A DNA stretch of 64,000 bases from NCBI RefSeq assembly GCF_004320525.1, contig NZ_SIHX01000006.1:124001-188000 (forward strand), given 5' to 3'. Source of the stretch: Arthrobacter sp. S39. GTDB lineage: Bacteria; Actinomycetota; Actinomycetes; Actinomycetales; Micrococcaceae. The translations under genes and the position numbers were made by a program. This document shows, piece by piece, positions 25,920 to 34,601 of the stretch. The notes beneath the pieces were generated by a model. The model made no database searches. It was given only the letters and a program-made list of their open reading frames with translations, and was not told the DNA's origin. The stretch's first letter is position 1; each line of letters starts with the position of its first letter.

Positions 25920-26948
25920 TTAGTGCCGCTGTGTGCCCAGTACTCGCCTGCTGAGGGTGCTGAGGGCAACGGCGGCAATCAGGATTCCGCCCTGGGACAG
26001 GAACTGGACGAATGATGGTGCGCCCAAGATTGATAGTCCGTTGGTGGTGACCGTGACGATGAGGACGCCGACGAACGTTCCGAAGATGTGGAACTCTCCG
26101 TCGCGGATGACTGATGCCCCGAGGAAGACGGCCGCGAAGGCGCTGAGCAGAAAGCCGTCTCCCGCTGTTACCTGGCCGCTGCCGATACGGGCCGAGAGAA
26201 TGATGCCGGCAACACCTGCGCAAAGGCTTGCAAGTACAAAGGCAGTGATGGTCACCCGGCTTACCCTCACACCGGCCATCTGGGACGCAAGGGTATTGGA
26301 CCCTACTGCCTGCACGTGGTGACCGAGCATCGTCCGGTTAAGAATGACCCAGAGAACCGCAAGGATGACCACCATGTAGATGATGGGCATCGGGATTCCG
26401 AGCAGCCGAGCCCGTGCGATATCAGTGAAGCCGCTTCCGCCGCCAACTGTCACGGGAACACCGTTGGAGTACCAGAAGTTGATGCCTATCAGGATAGTTG
26501 AGGTCGCCAGCGTTGCGACGATCGAGCTCATTCTCAAGTACATGACGAGGAAGCCGTTGAAGAGGCCGACAATGCATGAGACGGCCAACGTGATCGCGAT
26601 TGCAGCGTAGCTGGGCAGCCCGCTGAATTGCATGAGGCCAACGGTGAGAATGCCTGAGAGGCTGATCATGTTGGCGAAGCTCAGGTCGAACTGGCCGACT
26701 ACAAGGACGAAAGTTACGCCGCCGGCAATGATCGCCAGCAGTGCGCCCTGGTTGAGGATATTGATCAGGTTTCGCTGGGACAGGAATGCATCCGGGCTGG
26801 CCATCCCGAAACCAATGATCATCAGCACGAGCACGGCCAGGGTGCCGTAGCGGGCCGCGAAGGTCCACGCGCGGTGCTGGGCGGACAGGCCGGATTTGCT
26901 CTTGCGGGGCGTCATCGTTGACGCCTTTTCTGGTGTTGCGGTAGTCAC
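25920..26948 (-). CDS. Ribose-type ABC transporter permease
   Basis: About 342 residues with 8-10 predicted membrane segments (LAVLVLMIIGFGMASPDAFL; GALLAIIAGGVTFVLVVGQ). The RbsC-family phrase QFDLSFANMISLSGILTV and the 'GxNxxAxxxAGV' loop (AVGSNTLASQMAGVRVSR) mark it as a branched permease of the sugar class. GTG 26948 follows AGGAGAG by 6 nt; an ATG at 26972 overlaps the ATPase stop and is a coupled alternative. It forms the pore of the importer encoded at 25920-29485. Confidence 0.92.
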   Translation of the reverse strand: MTTATPEKASTMTPRKSKSGLSAQHRAWTFAARYGTLAVLVLMIIGFGMASPDAFLSQRNLINILNQGALLAIIAGGVTFVLVVGQFDLSFANMISLSGILTVGLMQFSGLPSYAAIAITLAVSCIVGLFNGFLVMYLRMSSIVATLATSTILIGINFWYSNGVPVTVGGGSGFTDIARARLLGIPMPIIYMVVILAVLWVILNRTMLGHHVQAVGSNTLASQMAGVRVSRVTITAFVLASLCAGVAGIILSARIGSGQVTAGDGFLLSAFAAVFLGASVIRDGEFHIFGTFVGVLIVTVTTNGLSILGAPSFVQFLSQGGILIAAVALSTLSRRVLGTQRH

Positions 26949-26968
26949 GGATTCTCTCCTAGTTGGGC

Positions 26969-28489
26969 TCATGAGTAGCAGCGGTGGAGCATGTCGGCGA
27001 CCGTAACGGAGTCTCCTTCGAGCTCGGCCACGGTCTTGCCTCCGGAGAGGACGACGACACGATCGCATTCCAGGAGTTCTTCGAACTCGGAGGAGATGAC
27101 GATGACAGAAGTGCCGCTGGCTGCTATTTCACGGATGCGATCGTAAATGTCCGCTTTGGCGCCGACGTCGACTCCGCGGGTTGGTTCGTCCAGGATCAGG
27201 ATGTCCGGGTTTAATGCCATCCACCGACCGATAACGACCTTTTGCTGGTTCCCGCCGCTCAAGGCACTGACAGGTTGCCGTGTTCCACCTTCACGCAATA
27301 CAACTCCAAGCCGCTGGCACATCTGGGTGGCAACGGATTTCGACTTTCGCATCGAAGTGAAGGGCGTTCCGGCCATACTTGTGCTCTTCCAGTTCGAGAC
27401 ATGAAGGTTGCTCTCGATCGGCAGGTTGAGGAACAGGGCTTCGGCCCGGCGTTCTTCAGGGACGTAAGTGACGGAGTGGGCAATAGCATCCTGTACGGAC
27501 TTGGGAGCATAGGGACGGCCCTTATAGGTCATCCGTCCGCCGTCGGGTCGGTCGGCTCCGTAGATAAGCCGTGCAAGTTCAGTACGCCCCGACCCGACGA
27601 GTCCTGCGATGCCCAGCAGTTCGCCCTTATGCAACTCCAGCGTGGCGTTCCTCACCGCAGTTCCAGCGCTAACGTCTTCAAGGGACAGCACAACGGGTGC
27701 GGCCTTTGAGTTCGAAGAATGGTCTTTGCGTTCTCCGGGGACGACGCTGTGCCCCACAATGGCGTCAACGATGGCAGGGCGGGTTACCTCCTCCTTGGAC
27801 AGCTGGAGGACAACTTGACCATCCCTGAAGGCGGTGACGCGATCACACACGGAAGTCACTTCATCGAGCCTGTGGCTAATGAACAGGATTGCCACACCCT
27901 CGGCTGCCAGTGCTTTGGCAACGCTCATCAGGCGGGCTGCTTCCTCTTCACCCAAAGACGCAGTTGGCTCATCCATTGCGATCAACCGGCAGTCGTTGGC
28001 CAAGGCACGGGCAATGCTGACCAGCCACTGCTGGTGCACCGTGAGTTGTCCGACGGGTTTCTCGAGACTGAAGTCAATGCCGATTCTTTTAGCTACGGCA
28101 CGGACATGCTCAGGTACGCCGGCGAAGCTCCTGAATCGAAGAGCACTGCCTTTGTCGCTTCCGAGAACGATGTTTTGCGCCCCAGTGAAGTTCGATACAA
28201 GGTTCAGTTCCTGGTGGATGAAAGCGAAACCTAGAGCTGCGGCCGCTGCAGGGTTCCGGATATGAACGGGCTCCCCTTCGACCAGAATGTGCCCTTCATC
28301 TGGCTGCTCAAGTCCCGCTAAACTCCGGACCAGGGTTGACTTACCAGCGCCATTCGCCCCGACCAGGCCGTGGATTTCGCCGCGGTGAAAGGAGACGTCT
28401 ACTCCTCGAAGGGCGCGTATGGCGCCGTACTCCTTGGCAAGTCCCCGCACCTCAAGCAACGGCGGACCGGCAGTTGATGTTGTGTCCAT
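26969..28489 (-). CDS. Sugar-type ABC transporter ATP-binding protein (two ABC domains)
   Basis: A 506-residue RbsA/XylG/MglA-type tandem ATPase. Domain 1 has Walker A GANGAGKST, signature-like QLTVHQQWLVSIARAL and Walker B LIAMDEPTASL. Domain 2 has the degenerate P-loop GLVGSGRTELARLIYGA, signature LSGGNQQKVVIGRW and ILILDEPTRGVDVGAK. The weakened second P-loop is normal for the family. It sits between the binding protein (16 nt upstream) and the permease. Confidence 0.94.
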   Translation of the reverse strand: MDTTSTAGPPLLEVRGLAKEYGAIRALRGVDVSFHRGEIHGLVGANGAGKSTLVRSLAGLEQPDEGHILVEGEPVHIRNPAAAAALGFAFIHQELNLVSNFTGAQNIVLGSDKGSALRFRSFAGVPEHVRAVAKRIGIDFSLEKPVGQLTVHQQWLVSIARALANDCRLIAMDEPTASLGEEEAARLMSVAKALAAEGVAILFISHRLDEVTSVCDRVTAFRDGQVVLQLSKEEVTRPAIVDAIVGHSVVPGERKDHSSNSKAAPVVLSLEDVSAGTAVRNATLELHKGELLGIAGLVGSGRTELARLIYGADRPDGGRMTYKGRPYAPKSVQDAIAHSVTYVPEERRAEALFLNLPIESNLHVSNWKSTSMAGTPFTSMRKSKSVATQMCQRLGVVLREGGTRQPVSALSGGNQQKVVIGRWMALNPDILILDEPTRGVDVGAKADIYDRIREIAASGTSVIVISSEFEELLECDRVVVLSGGKTVAELEGDSVTVADMLHRCYS

Positions 28490-28504
28490 TGTTTGCCTGA
28501 TTCG

Positions 28505-29485
28505 CTAGGACTTGAAATTCGGGTGGGCGGCCAGGAACTGATCAACGGTAGTGGAGTCAACAAGGACAATATCGCCGCCGACTTCCTTGGGCTCGTCCTT
28601 GCCACCGTTATTCAGATCAGAAACGATCATCTTCATCAATTCCTCACCCTGCTTCGCACCATCGATCCATAGCGTCGCGGTCAGCTTCCCGTCCTTCACC
28701 AACTTGATGGCTTCCTTGGTCCCATTCAGTCCATAAGACTTGATGTCGGTGCGTCCGAGCTGATCCAACCCGGCAACAACTCCAGTGGCAGGGTCGTCAA
28801 AGCAGGACCAGATAGCCAGCGGGGCGCCGCCTGCCGGGTGTGCAGCGGCCCACGCCAATGTCGCGTCGAGAGCGGAGTTAACTGCACCGGGAATCGTGAT
28901 CTGCTGCTTGTTCATTTTGATTGGTGTGCTGGCAACTGCCTTGTCCAGGGATTGCTCCCTGTGCTGGCAGATACGACCCGGGGGATAGGTAAGGGCAAGC
29001 AGATCGCCCTTCCCACCAAGGTCCTTGACGACACGTGCGGCTAGATCGTCACCCAAGCCGGTTTCGGAGGCGAACTTGACACCGTCAGCCAGACCACCGC
29101 CCCACGTGGCGACGGTCACGCCCGCTTCTTTGGCAGAGGCAATGCCGGCACCCATGGCATCCGAGGGGAAAACGGTGGTGATGATGGCGCTGGCACCCCT
29201 CGTGACCAGGTTGGTCATTGCGGAGTTTGCGGCATCAACTGAGCCCTTAGCGTCCACGGTGATGGTCTTCCACCCCTGCGACTCTGCGTACTTGGCGGCA
29301 CCTTCCAGGGCCCCATTAGAAAATACGTCATCGCCGCTGAACTGGACCAGGCCAACAGTTTTCGTTCCGCCGTCCTGGCCTGCCGCCGGCGCAGAGTCGG
29401 ATGCATCACCGGAAGTGCAGGCGGTGAGGGCAAGCAAAGTGATGCCCGCTGTTGCGATTGCTCGCGTAAAGAGATTCGTTTTCAC
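28505..29485 (-). CDS. Sugar-type ABC transporter substrate-binding lipoprotein
   Basis: A 326-residue type-I periplasmic binding protein (RbsB/Peripla_BP_4 class). GTG 29485 after AAGGAACCTC opens a lipoprotein signal, NLFTRAIATAGITLLAL, with lipobox LTAC. The binding core includes VGLVQFSGDDVFSNGALEGA, NLVTRGASAIITTVFPSDA and WSCFDDPATGVVAGLDQLG. It is the first gene of the importer operon. This family takes pentoses, hexoses, autoinducer-2 and polyols; the ligand is unknown, but it is probably the precursor of the oxidised intermediates handled downstream. Confidence 0.92.
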   Translation of the reverse strand: MKTNLFTRAIATAGITLLALTACTSGDASDSAPAAGQDGGTKTVGLVQFSGDDVFSNGALEGAAKYAESQGWKTITVDAKGSVDAANSAMTNLVTRGASAIITTVFPSDAMGAGIASAKEAGVTVATWGGGLADGVKFASETGLGDDLAARVVKDLGGKGDLLALTYPPGRICQHREQSLDKAVASTPIKMNKQQITIPGAVNSALDATLAWAAAHPAGGAPLAIWSCFDDPATGVVAGLDQLGRTDIKSYGLNGTKEAIKLVKDGKLTATLWIDGAKQGEELMKMIVSDLNNGGKDEPKEVGGDIVLVDSTTVDQFLAAHPNFKS

Positions 29486-29649
29486 GAGGTTCCTTTCGGA
29501 TGTAGCTGTCAGGGGAGCTCGCGGGTCAAAGGAAGAGGCGCCGCTCCTGGGCTTAGCGGGTGCAAGAACTCCGTGCCATCTCCAGGGCTTCGTTGTCCAC
29601 TGGAATCGGTGCAGTGATGCAGACCACATGCATAAAGCGTAAGGCGAGA

Positions 29650-29732
29650 TTGGATACATTACAAGATGTTTGTGCGGTAAATACTAGGCAATGTGGGCTA
29701 GTGTTGCCATGATCGTATCCAAAGTCTAGTAT
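29650..29732. promoter_or_regulatory. Divergent promoter with inverted TTGGATAC-type GntR sites
   Basis: TTGGATACATT (29650-29660) and its inverted variant TCGTATCCAAA (29713-29723) face each other across 52 bp. The second lies in the spacer of a plausible plus-strand promoter: -35 TTGCCA (29704-29709), 17 bp, -10 TAGTAT (29727-29732). The pair lies between the binding-protein gene (minus) and the hydrolase fusion gene (plus), so one regulator could control both directions. Confidence 0.55.
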
Positions 29733-29900
29733 TTGTGATGTGAAACACTCGGCTTAGGCTTGAGAGCCTAAGGGTGCTCTTCGAATTCCCAGCGACGGGA
29801 TTCGGAGGACCCCTGGCCCCAACACAAAGAAGGACTGAAACACCCGGAGTGGCCGATGGCGGCCAAATCGGGCCAGTCCGACCGGAATCAAGGAGACATG

Positions 29901-31109
29901 ATGACTGAAACACTTTCTGGAAAATGGTGGGAGCTGCTGGGCGAGGAGTTGAACACCGACGCGCGGTGGTCAGAAGCCGCCAAGTGGTTCGAAGCCCGTA
30001 TTGAATTCCGACACGAGAACGGTGCTGCCTCACTGGATGTGCGCGGTGGCAAGGTCGCCGGCGTTACGGACGGCCCCTCGGCCAGGGGTGCTGACATCAT
30101 CGTCACCGCTCCGCGCGCCGAGTGGGACCGGGTAGCCAGCGGGCAAACGGACTGGTACAGGGGAACTTCGCCAGGGCTGGGGGAAATCACCCTCAGCGGT
30201 GACACAGTTCTCGCAATGAGAAACATCAAGGTCATGTGGCTGCTGCTTGAGGCCATGAAACGGGTGGGCAACGGACCAAGCCCCCGTCCGGAGCCTTCAC
30301 CGGCACCGCGTCCGTCCGGTAAGGAAATCGTTGGACGGTACATCGACGTCAACGGCATCCGCACCTACTACGAGGAAGCCGGCGAAGGCCCCGCGATTAT
30401 TTGCTTCCATGCTGCGAGTCAGGACAGCCTGATGTACCGCCATGTGCTGGAGGGGCTCTCTGATGAATACCGGGTCATCGCTGTGGACGCCCCAGGCCAC
30501 TGCAAAACCCTGGTGCCCGAGGGCGGACCTTTCGAAAGCCTCACCCGTCACGCGGAATTCAACGAAGCACTGATCGAAGCACTAGGTCTGGAAAAGCCCG
30601 TTGTCGTGGGCTGTTCCATGGCCGGCAACATGGTTCTTGAACTAGGCGCACGCCGGCCTGACGGCTACTCCGCGATTATTTCCTCTGAGGGCGCTGACTA
30701 CACCCCAACAGTGTCCGGGTTCTTCCTGGACATGCTCAAAGTTGACGGCCAGCAGATCCTCGAATGCTGGTCCCAGTCCCTCACCGGCGACCGGACGCCC
30801 GCAGACCGGGCAGAAGAAGTCGTGTGGCAGATCCAGCGCAACACCGCCAAAGTCGCCGCTGCCGACCTTACCGGCTACGCAGGCTTCGACGTCCGGGACC
30901 AAATGCACAAGGTCACGGCTCCGGTTCTCCTGCTCGCAGGTGACGCCGACTGGCTGGTTTATCCCGATCAGGTCAACTCCACGCAGTCGCACATCAAGGG
31001 CAGCGAAATCGCTGTACTTGCCGGCACAGGGCACTACCCGATGATCGAGAACCCCTACGAATACAACGAAGCCATTCGCTCCTTCCTTCATAAGAACGGC
31101 TACAAGTAG
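29901..31109 (+). CDS. SCP2-like domain fused to an alpha/beta hydrolase
   Basis: A 402-residue two-domain protein. Residues about 1-125 look like a sterol-carrier-protein-2-type domain (EFRHENGAASLDVRGGKVAG; GEITLSGDTVLAMRNIKVMW). A Pro-rich linker (PSPRPEPSPAPRPSG) leads to an alpha/beta hydrolase at 145-402 with oxyanion region IICFHAASQDS, nucleophile Ser in VVGCSMAGNMV, acid in LLAGDADWLVYP and His in GTGHYPMIENP. ATG 29901 is 5 nt after AGGAG. It is divergent from the ABC importer and probably controlled by the same GntR sites, so it may hydrolyse an ester or lactone that feeds the pathway. Confidence 0.85.
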   Translation: MTETLSGKWWELLGEELNTDARWSEAAKWFEARIEFRHENGAASLDVRGGKVAGVTDGPSARGADIIVTAPRAEWDRVASGQTDWYRGTSPGLGEITLSGDTVLAMRNIKVMWLLLEAMKRVGNGPSPRPEPSPAPRPSGKEIVGRYIDVNGIRTYYEEAGEGPAIICFHAASQDSLMYRHVLEGLSDEYRVIAVDAPGHCKTLVPEGGPFESLTRHAEFNEALIEALGLEKPVVVGCSMAGNMVLELGARRPDGYSAIISSEGADYTPTVSGFFLDMLKVDGQQILECWSQSLTGDRTPADRAEEVVWQIQRNTAKVAAADLTGYAGFDVRDQMHKVTAPVLLLAGDADWLVYPDQVNSTQSHIKGSEIAVLAGTGHYPMIENPYEYNEAIRSFLHKNGYK

Positions 31110-31292
31110 AAAACATGTGCCCTGAACCTGCGGGCGGGAGTCGACCCGCCCGCAGGGTATTCTGTGATGCCGTAGAGCCCATACAGGTCGCATTTCCGCA
31201 GGACTCCCATTGGCCCGCGAGTACATGCCGGTTCCTTTGGCGACGGTAATCAGCGTTGACTTCTGCGGGCCTCTGAGCGGAAAGAAAGCCAC

Positions 31293-31502
31293 ATGAACGA
31301 GTTCATCGATAACTGGTCCGAACTCGAATCCAGCAATGTAGTGCGCCTGTATCGGAAGGGTGAACTGGTAGCCTCCGGAAGCGTCGACGGCGTCATGCCG
31401 GATGGTTCCGCCCTGTGGCTGGTCCAGAACACGTTTTTCGGCCGTGCACTGTTCCTGAAGTCCGACGGCATCAACGCCGTCCGTGTCACACAACAGGAAT
31501 GA
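31293..31502 (+). CDS. Small hypothetical protein (69 aa)
   Basis: The frame starts at ATG 31293 after a GGAAAG site and reads MNEFIDNWSELESSNVVRLY, then RKGELVASGSVDGVMPDGSA and ALFLKSDGINAVRV. Alternating hydrophobic strands and Gly turns suggest a small beta-barrel (SH3-like). Composition and ribosome site support a real gene. I do not recognise the family. It stands between the hydrolase fusion and hemB, with a 16-bp-stem hairpin after it. Confidence 0.65.
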   Translation: MNEFIDNWSELESSNVVRLYRKGELVASGSVDGVMPDGSALWLVQNTFFGRALFLKSDGINAVRVTQQE

Positions 31503-31546
31503 CCCAGCACTCGGCACTAGCTGTCAGCCGGTGGAGCCTGTGTTCG

Positions 31547-31590
31547 AGCAAGCTGTCCTCACTGCACCCGTGGCGTGAGGACAGCTTGCT
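31547..31590 (+). terminator. 16-bp perfect hairpin between the small gene and hemB
   Basis: AGCAAGCTGTCCTCAC (31547-31562) pairs exactly with GTGAGGACAGCTTGCT (31575-31590) around a 12-nt loop. It lies 44 nt after the small-gene stop and 60 nt before the hemB start. No long U-run follows, so it could be a terminator or a leader structure of hemB. Confidence 0.65.
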
Positions 31591-31650
31591 TGATCCTCGC
31601 GCTTCCTCGCTTCCCCGGAATGATGTCCACATCAAAAGAAAAGGACACAC

Positions 31651-32634
31651 ATGGCCTTTCCCCAAATGCGCCCCCGCAGACTCCGCAGCACACCTGCCTT
31701 GAGGCGCCTCGTGGCCGAGCAGCGGCTTGGAGGCTCTGAACTGATCCTTCCAGCCTTCATACGCGAGGACCTTACCGAACCCTGCCCTATCGGTTCCATG
31801 CCCGGAGTAGTGCAACACACTGCAGATTCTCTCAAGCGAGTAGCCGCGCAGGCAGCGGAACAGGGACTTGGCGGCATAATGCTCTTTGGCATCCCCGCCG
31901 ACCGCGACCCCACCGGCTCAGCTGCCCTTGAGCCCGCGGGAGTTTTGAATGCAGCAATCCGTGACGTGCGCTCAGAGGTGGGGGATGACCTCGTCATAAT
32001 GAGTGACTTGTGCCTGGATGAGTTCACCGATCATGGACACTGCGGCCTGCTGGACACGAGCGGGCAGGTCGACAACGACAAAACACTTGATATCTACGGC
32101 AGGATGGCCGTTGCCCAAGCGGACGCCGGAGCCCACGTGGTTGCCCCTTCCGGCATGATGGACGGCGGTGCCGGGGCCGTTCGGAGGGCACTTGAAAGTG
32201 CGGGACACAAGAACACCGTCGTGATGTCCTACGCTGCAAAGTACGCCTCAGCGTTCTATGGCCCTTTCAGGGAGGCAGTTGATTCACAGCTTGCCGGGGA
32301 CCGGCGAACCTACCAAATGGACTTCCGGAATCGCCGGGAAGCGCTAACCGAGGTCAGGCTCGATGTGGAGGAAGGCGCTGACATCGTCATCGTCAAACCC
32401 GCAATGAGTTACTTGGACATCTTGGCGGACGTTGCCGCAACAAGTCCTGTTCCTGTCGCCGCGTACCAGGTCTCTGGAGAGTACTCCATGGTCGAAGCCG
32501 CTGCGGCGAACGGGTGGATTGACCGCCGCCCGGCCATCATGGAGTCGTTACTGGGAATAAAACGAGCGGGCGCTGACATGGTCATCACCTACTGGGCATC
32601 GGAAGCCGCAGCCTGGCTTAAGGACGCCACATGA
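31651..32634 (+). CDS. hemB: Delta-aminolevulinic acid dehydratase (porphobilinogen synthase)
   Basis: A 327-residue full-length HemB, which condenses two 5-aminolevulinate molecules to porphobilinogen in cytosolic tetrapyrrole synthesis. The metal-site segment DLCLDEFTDHGHCGLLD keeps two of the three usual zinc cysteines, the actinobacterial form. Schiff-base lysines are in VMSYAAKYASAFYGPFR and DIVIVKPAMSYLD. ATG 31651 follows AAAGGAC. It stands alone, without other hem genes, next to catabolic genes. It could be the sole copy displaced from the hem cluster or an extra one; the window cannot tell which. Confidence 0.93.
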   Translation: MAFPQMRPRRLRSTPALRRLVAEQRLGGSELILPAFIREDLTEPCPIGSMPGVVQHTADSLKRVAAQAAEQGLGGIMLFGIPADRDPTGSAALEPAGVLNAAIRDVRSEVGDDLVIMSDLCLDEFTDHGHCGLLDTSGQVDNDKTLDIYGRMAVAQADAGAHVVAPSGMMDGGAGAVRRALESAGHKNTVVMSYAAKYASAFYGPFREAVDSQLAGDRRTYQMDFRNRREALTEVRLDVEEGADIVIVKPAMSYLDILADVAATSPVPVAAYQVSGEYSMVEAAAANGWIDRRPAIMESLLGIKRAGADMVITYWASEAAAWLKDAT

Positions 32635-32915
32635 GGCTTTCCGCCATCCGTGTCTGGTCTTCGAAATCTTCGCACCTGCTGGACCGGACCCGAAAGGCGG
32701 AGGAGTTCGCCCGGCAGTCGGGAGTGGGTGCGGCCCTGAGTCTCGGCTCGGCGTCCAACTGCATGTCTTGCGGGCACCCCGTGCCGTCAGCTAGTGAGAT
32801 GGCCTGGGCCTCAATCGGATTCACCATAGGCATCTTGCCCATTGTCTGGGACTGTGGCTGGAAGAGGAACGAAGGGGAACCGTGCGGGTGCCCGGATGCC
32901 TCTCACCGGCACTAA
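32631..32915 (+). CDS. Small protein with paired cysteines, overlapping hemB end
   Basis: A 94-residue frame starts at the ATGA overlap with the hemB stop. The second half has SNCMSCGHPVPSASEMAW, a hydrophobic stretch (IGFTIGILPIVWDCGW) and EPCGCPDASHRH, possible metal ligands. Translational coupling is the main support; no ribosome site or known family is visible. It could be chance. Confidence 0.35.
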   Translation: MRLSAIRVWSSKSSHLLDRTRKAEEFARQSGVGAALSLGSASNCMSCGHPVPSASEMAWASIGFTIGILPIVWDCGWKRNEGEPCGCPDASHRH

Positions 32916-33097
32916 CGTAGGGGCCGTCCACTTCTGCCTGCCGGACACACGCCGCCAAACCTGGGGTAACGACAGTGCCTACTTGGGCTTTGCACTTGGC
33001 TGGGCTTTCCGTGAGCAGTGTGCGTTATTGGGAAATGCTTAGCGGTGCGCGCTATTTGTCAGACAGACGGCCCACCAGCGCCCAGCAATCGCCCAAC

Positions 33098-33132
33098 TCG
33101 TCAGCCCGCCCATGAGTGGGTCGGGCTGACGA
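33098..33132. terminator. Terminator-like hairpin 3' of the esterase gene
   Basis: TCGTCAGCCCG pairs with CGGGCTGACGA, continued by CCCA/TGGG around a TGAG loop with one bulged T. Fifteen base pairs lie between the plus-strand small gene and the convergent esterase stop, the position of a shared two-way terminator. Confidence 0.7.
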
Positions 33133-33211
33133 AATGGGGTCCTAATAAAAGGCCGTGCAGCCAGGGTGCAGGCGGGTCAAGCGCACCGGAGCAGCGCCGC
33201 ACAAGTTGTCC

Positions 33212-34138
33212 CTATCGGGCGGGCAGTGCCTCGAGCAGGAATCTGGCGGCGTCATCGAGGGCTTTTCGTCCTTCGGGGAGCTGGTCCTGGTGCATGTGCC
33301 AGACGTGGAACATTTCGGGCCAGACGTCGAGGCTGACTCGTACGCGGTTCTCGGCCAGGTGCCCGGCGAGGCGGACTGCGTCGCTAAGCATGAGTTCGTT
33401 CTCGCCTATTGTCACCAGGATTGGGGGCAGGCCCCGTACGTCGGCGAAGACCGGGGATGCGTCCGGGTCGTTGGGCAGTGCCCCGCCCAGGAAGGACCGG
33501 GCCAGCAGGTCAAGGACCGCTTTGCTGTTCAGCGGGTCAAGGCCTTCCCGGTTGGTCATCGACGCGCCTGTATGTTCCAGGTTTGCCCACGGTGACAGGG
33601 CCACCCCGGCCGCCGGAAGCGGCAGCCCCTGGTTCCGGGCCTTGATCATCACTGTGATGGTCATGGCGCCGCCGGCGGAATCACCGGCGACCATGAGGCG
33701 CTCGGGGTCCTGACCCTGATCCAGCAGCCAGCGGTAGGCGTCGACGACATCGTTGATGGGCGTAGGGAAGGGGTATTCCGGGGCTAGCCGGTAATGCGGC
33801 AGGAACACCCGGGCCTTCAGGCGCAGGGCGAAATTTCCGGCAAGCCCGTGGTAGCCTGCCGGGCTGCCGACGATGTAAGCACCTCCGTGGATGTAGAAGA
33901 GTGCGCGGTTGTCCTCCACGGTCTCGGGCGTCACCACGATTCCTGGCACCCCTCCCATGTCCACCTCCTCGATGGAGACCCCTTCCGGGGTCGGATGGGC
34001 GGCAAGCATCTCGTCGTATGAGGTGCGCAATTCATCAAGGGTTGTGTCCGACGGTTCCCCCCGCAGCAAGGGAGGAAGGGCGGCCAGGCTGGAGCTCCAG
34101 TTCTGGACGGCGGCGGAAACCTCTGTGGTGATGGGCAT
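33212..34138 (-). CDS. Alpha/beta hydrolase, hormone-sensitive-lipase family esterase
   Basis: A 308-residue HSL-type carboxylesterase. The oxyanion motif is HGGAY in LFYIHGGAYIVGSPAG. The nucleophile elbow is VAGDSAGGAMT, the acid probably in GENELMLSDAV and the His in EMFHVWHMHQ. The N-terminal cap region (residues 1-60) is normal for the family. It is divergent from an ArsR-like regulator, with inverted repeats between, and the regulator is followed by an Old Yellow Enzyme, so the esterase may release a carbonyl compound that the flavoenzyme reduces. Confidence 0.92.
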   Translation of the reverse strand: MPITTEVSAAVQNWSSSLAALPPLLRGEPSDTTLDELRTSYDEMLAAHPTPEGVSIEEVDMGGVPGIVVTPETVEDNRALFYIHGGAYIVGSPAGYHGLAGNFALRLKARVFLPHYRLAPEYPFPTPINDVVDAYRWLLDQGQDPERLMVAGDSAGGAMTITVMIKARNQGLPLPAAGVALSPWANLEHTGASMTNREGLDPLNSKAVLDLLARSFLGGALPNDPDASPVFADVRGLPPILVTIGENELMLSDAVRLAGHLAENRVRVSLDVWPEMFHVWHMHQDQLPEGRKALDDAARFLLEALPAR

Positions 34139-34178
34139 GATCGTTCCTTTCGAAGGGGGGATTTAAGTTGTACCACGC

Positions 34179-34210
34179 ATATCGTAAAATTGCGATATTA
34201 CGATATTGCG
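34179..34210. promoter_or_regulatory. Operator-like repeats for the ArsR-type regulator
   Basis: ATATCG (34179-34184), CGATAT (34193-34198) and a second CGATAT (34201-34206) make an inverted plus direct repeat in the AT-rich gap between the esterase and the regulator. Position and symmetry suit a dimeric winged-helix repressor acting in both directions. Confidence 0.5.
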
Positions 34211-34223
34211 GTAACCTTGGGGA

Positions 34224-34562
34224 GTGACTACTAATGAGGATTCCGGGATCCAACTCCGGCAGGATGAGCTGCTTGCGGCCCTGCGCGCACTCTCCAACCC
34301 GCACAGACTTTCGATCCTGCAGTGGTTGCGGGACCCCGTGATGCACTTTGAAGAACAAAAAGTCGACGCCACTCGCTACGGGGTGTGCGTCTCGAGCATC
34401 CGGAAGCGTTGCGAGGTTTCACAGTCCACTGCCTCGCAGTTCATGGCCACCCTCTCAGACGCCGGCCTCGTGCAGACCACCCGGATCGGACAGTGGACGT
34501 ACTTCGCCCGCAATGAGGACGCCATCGCCCGTTTCCGGTCCTCTGTGGCCTCCGACCTTTAA
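34224..34562 (+). CDS. ArsR-like winged-helix transcriptional regulator
   Basis: A 112-residue protein from GTG 34224. The dimerisation helix reads ALRALSNPHRLSILQWL, as in ArsR/SmtB proteins. The recognition region is KRCEVSQSTASQFMATLSDA, and the wing includes TTRIGQWTYFARNE. The metal-binding ELCVCDL box is not kept (YGVCVSSIRKRC instead), so it may sense an organic ligand. It is divergent from the esterase and 39 nt upstream of the flavoenzyme. Confidence 0.85.
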   Translation: MTTNEDSGIQLRQDELLAALRALSNPHRLSILQWLRDPVMHFEEQKVDATRYGVCVSSIRKRCEVSQSTASQFMATLSDAGLVQTTRIGQWTYFARNEDAIARFRSSVASDL

Positions 34563-34601
34563 GCCTCCCCACCCCTCTCGCCACAACTCCTTAGGAGCAC
34601 C

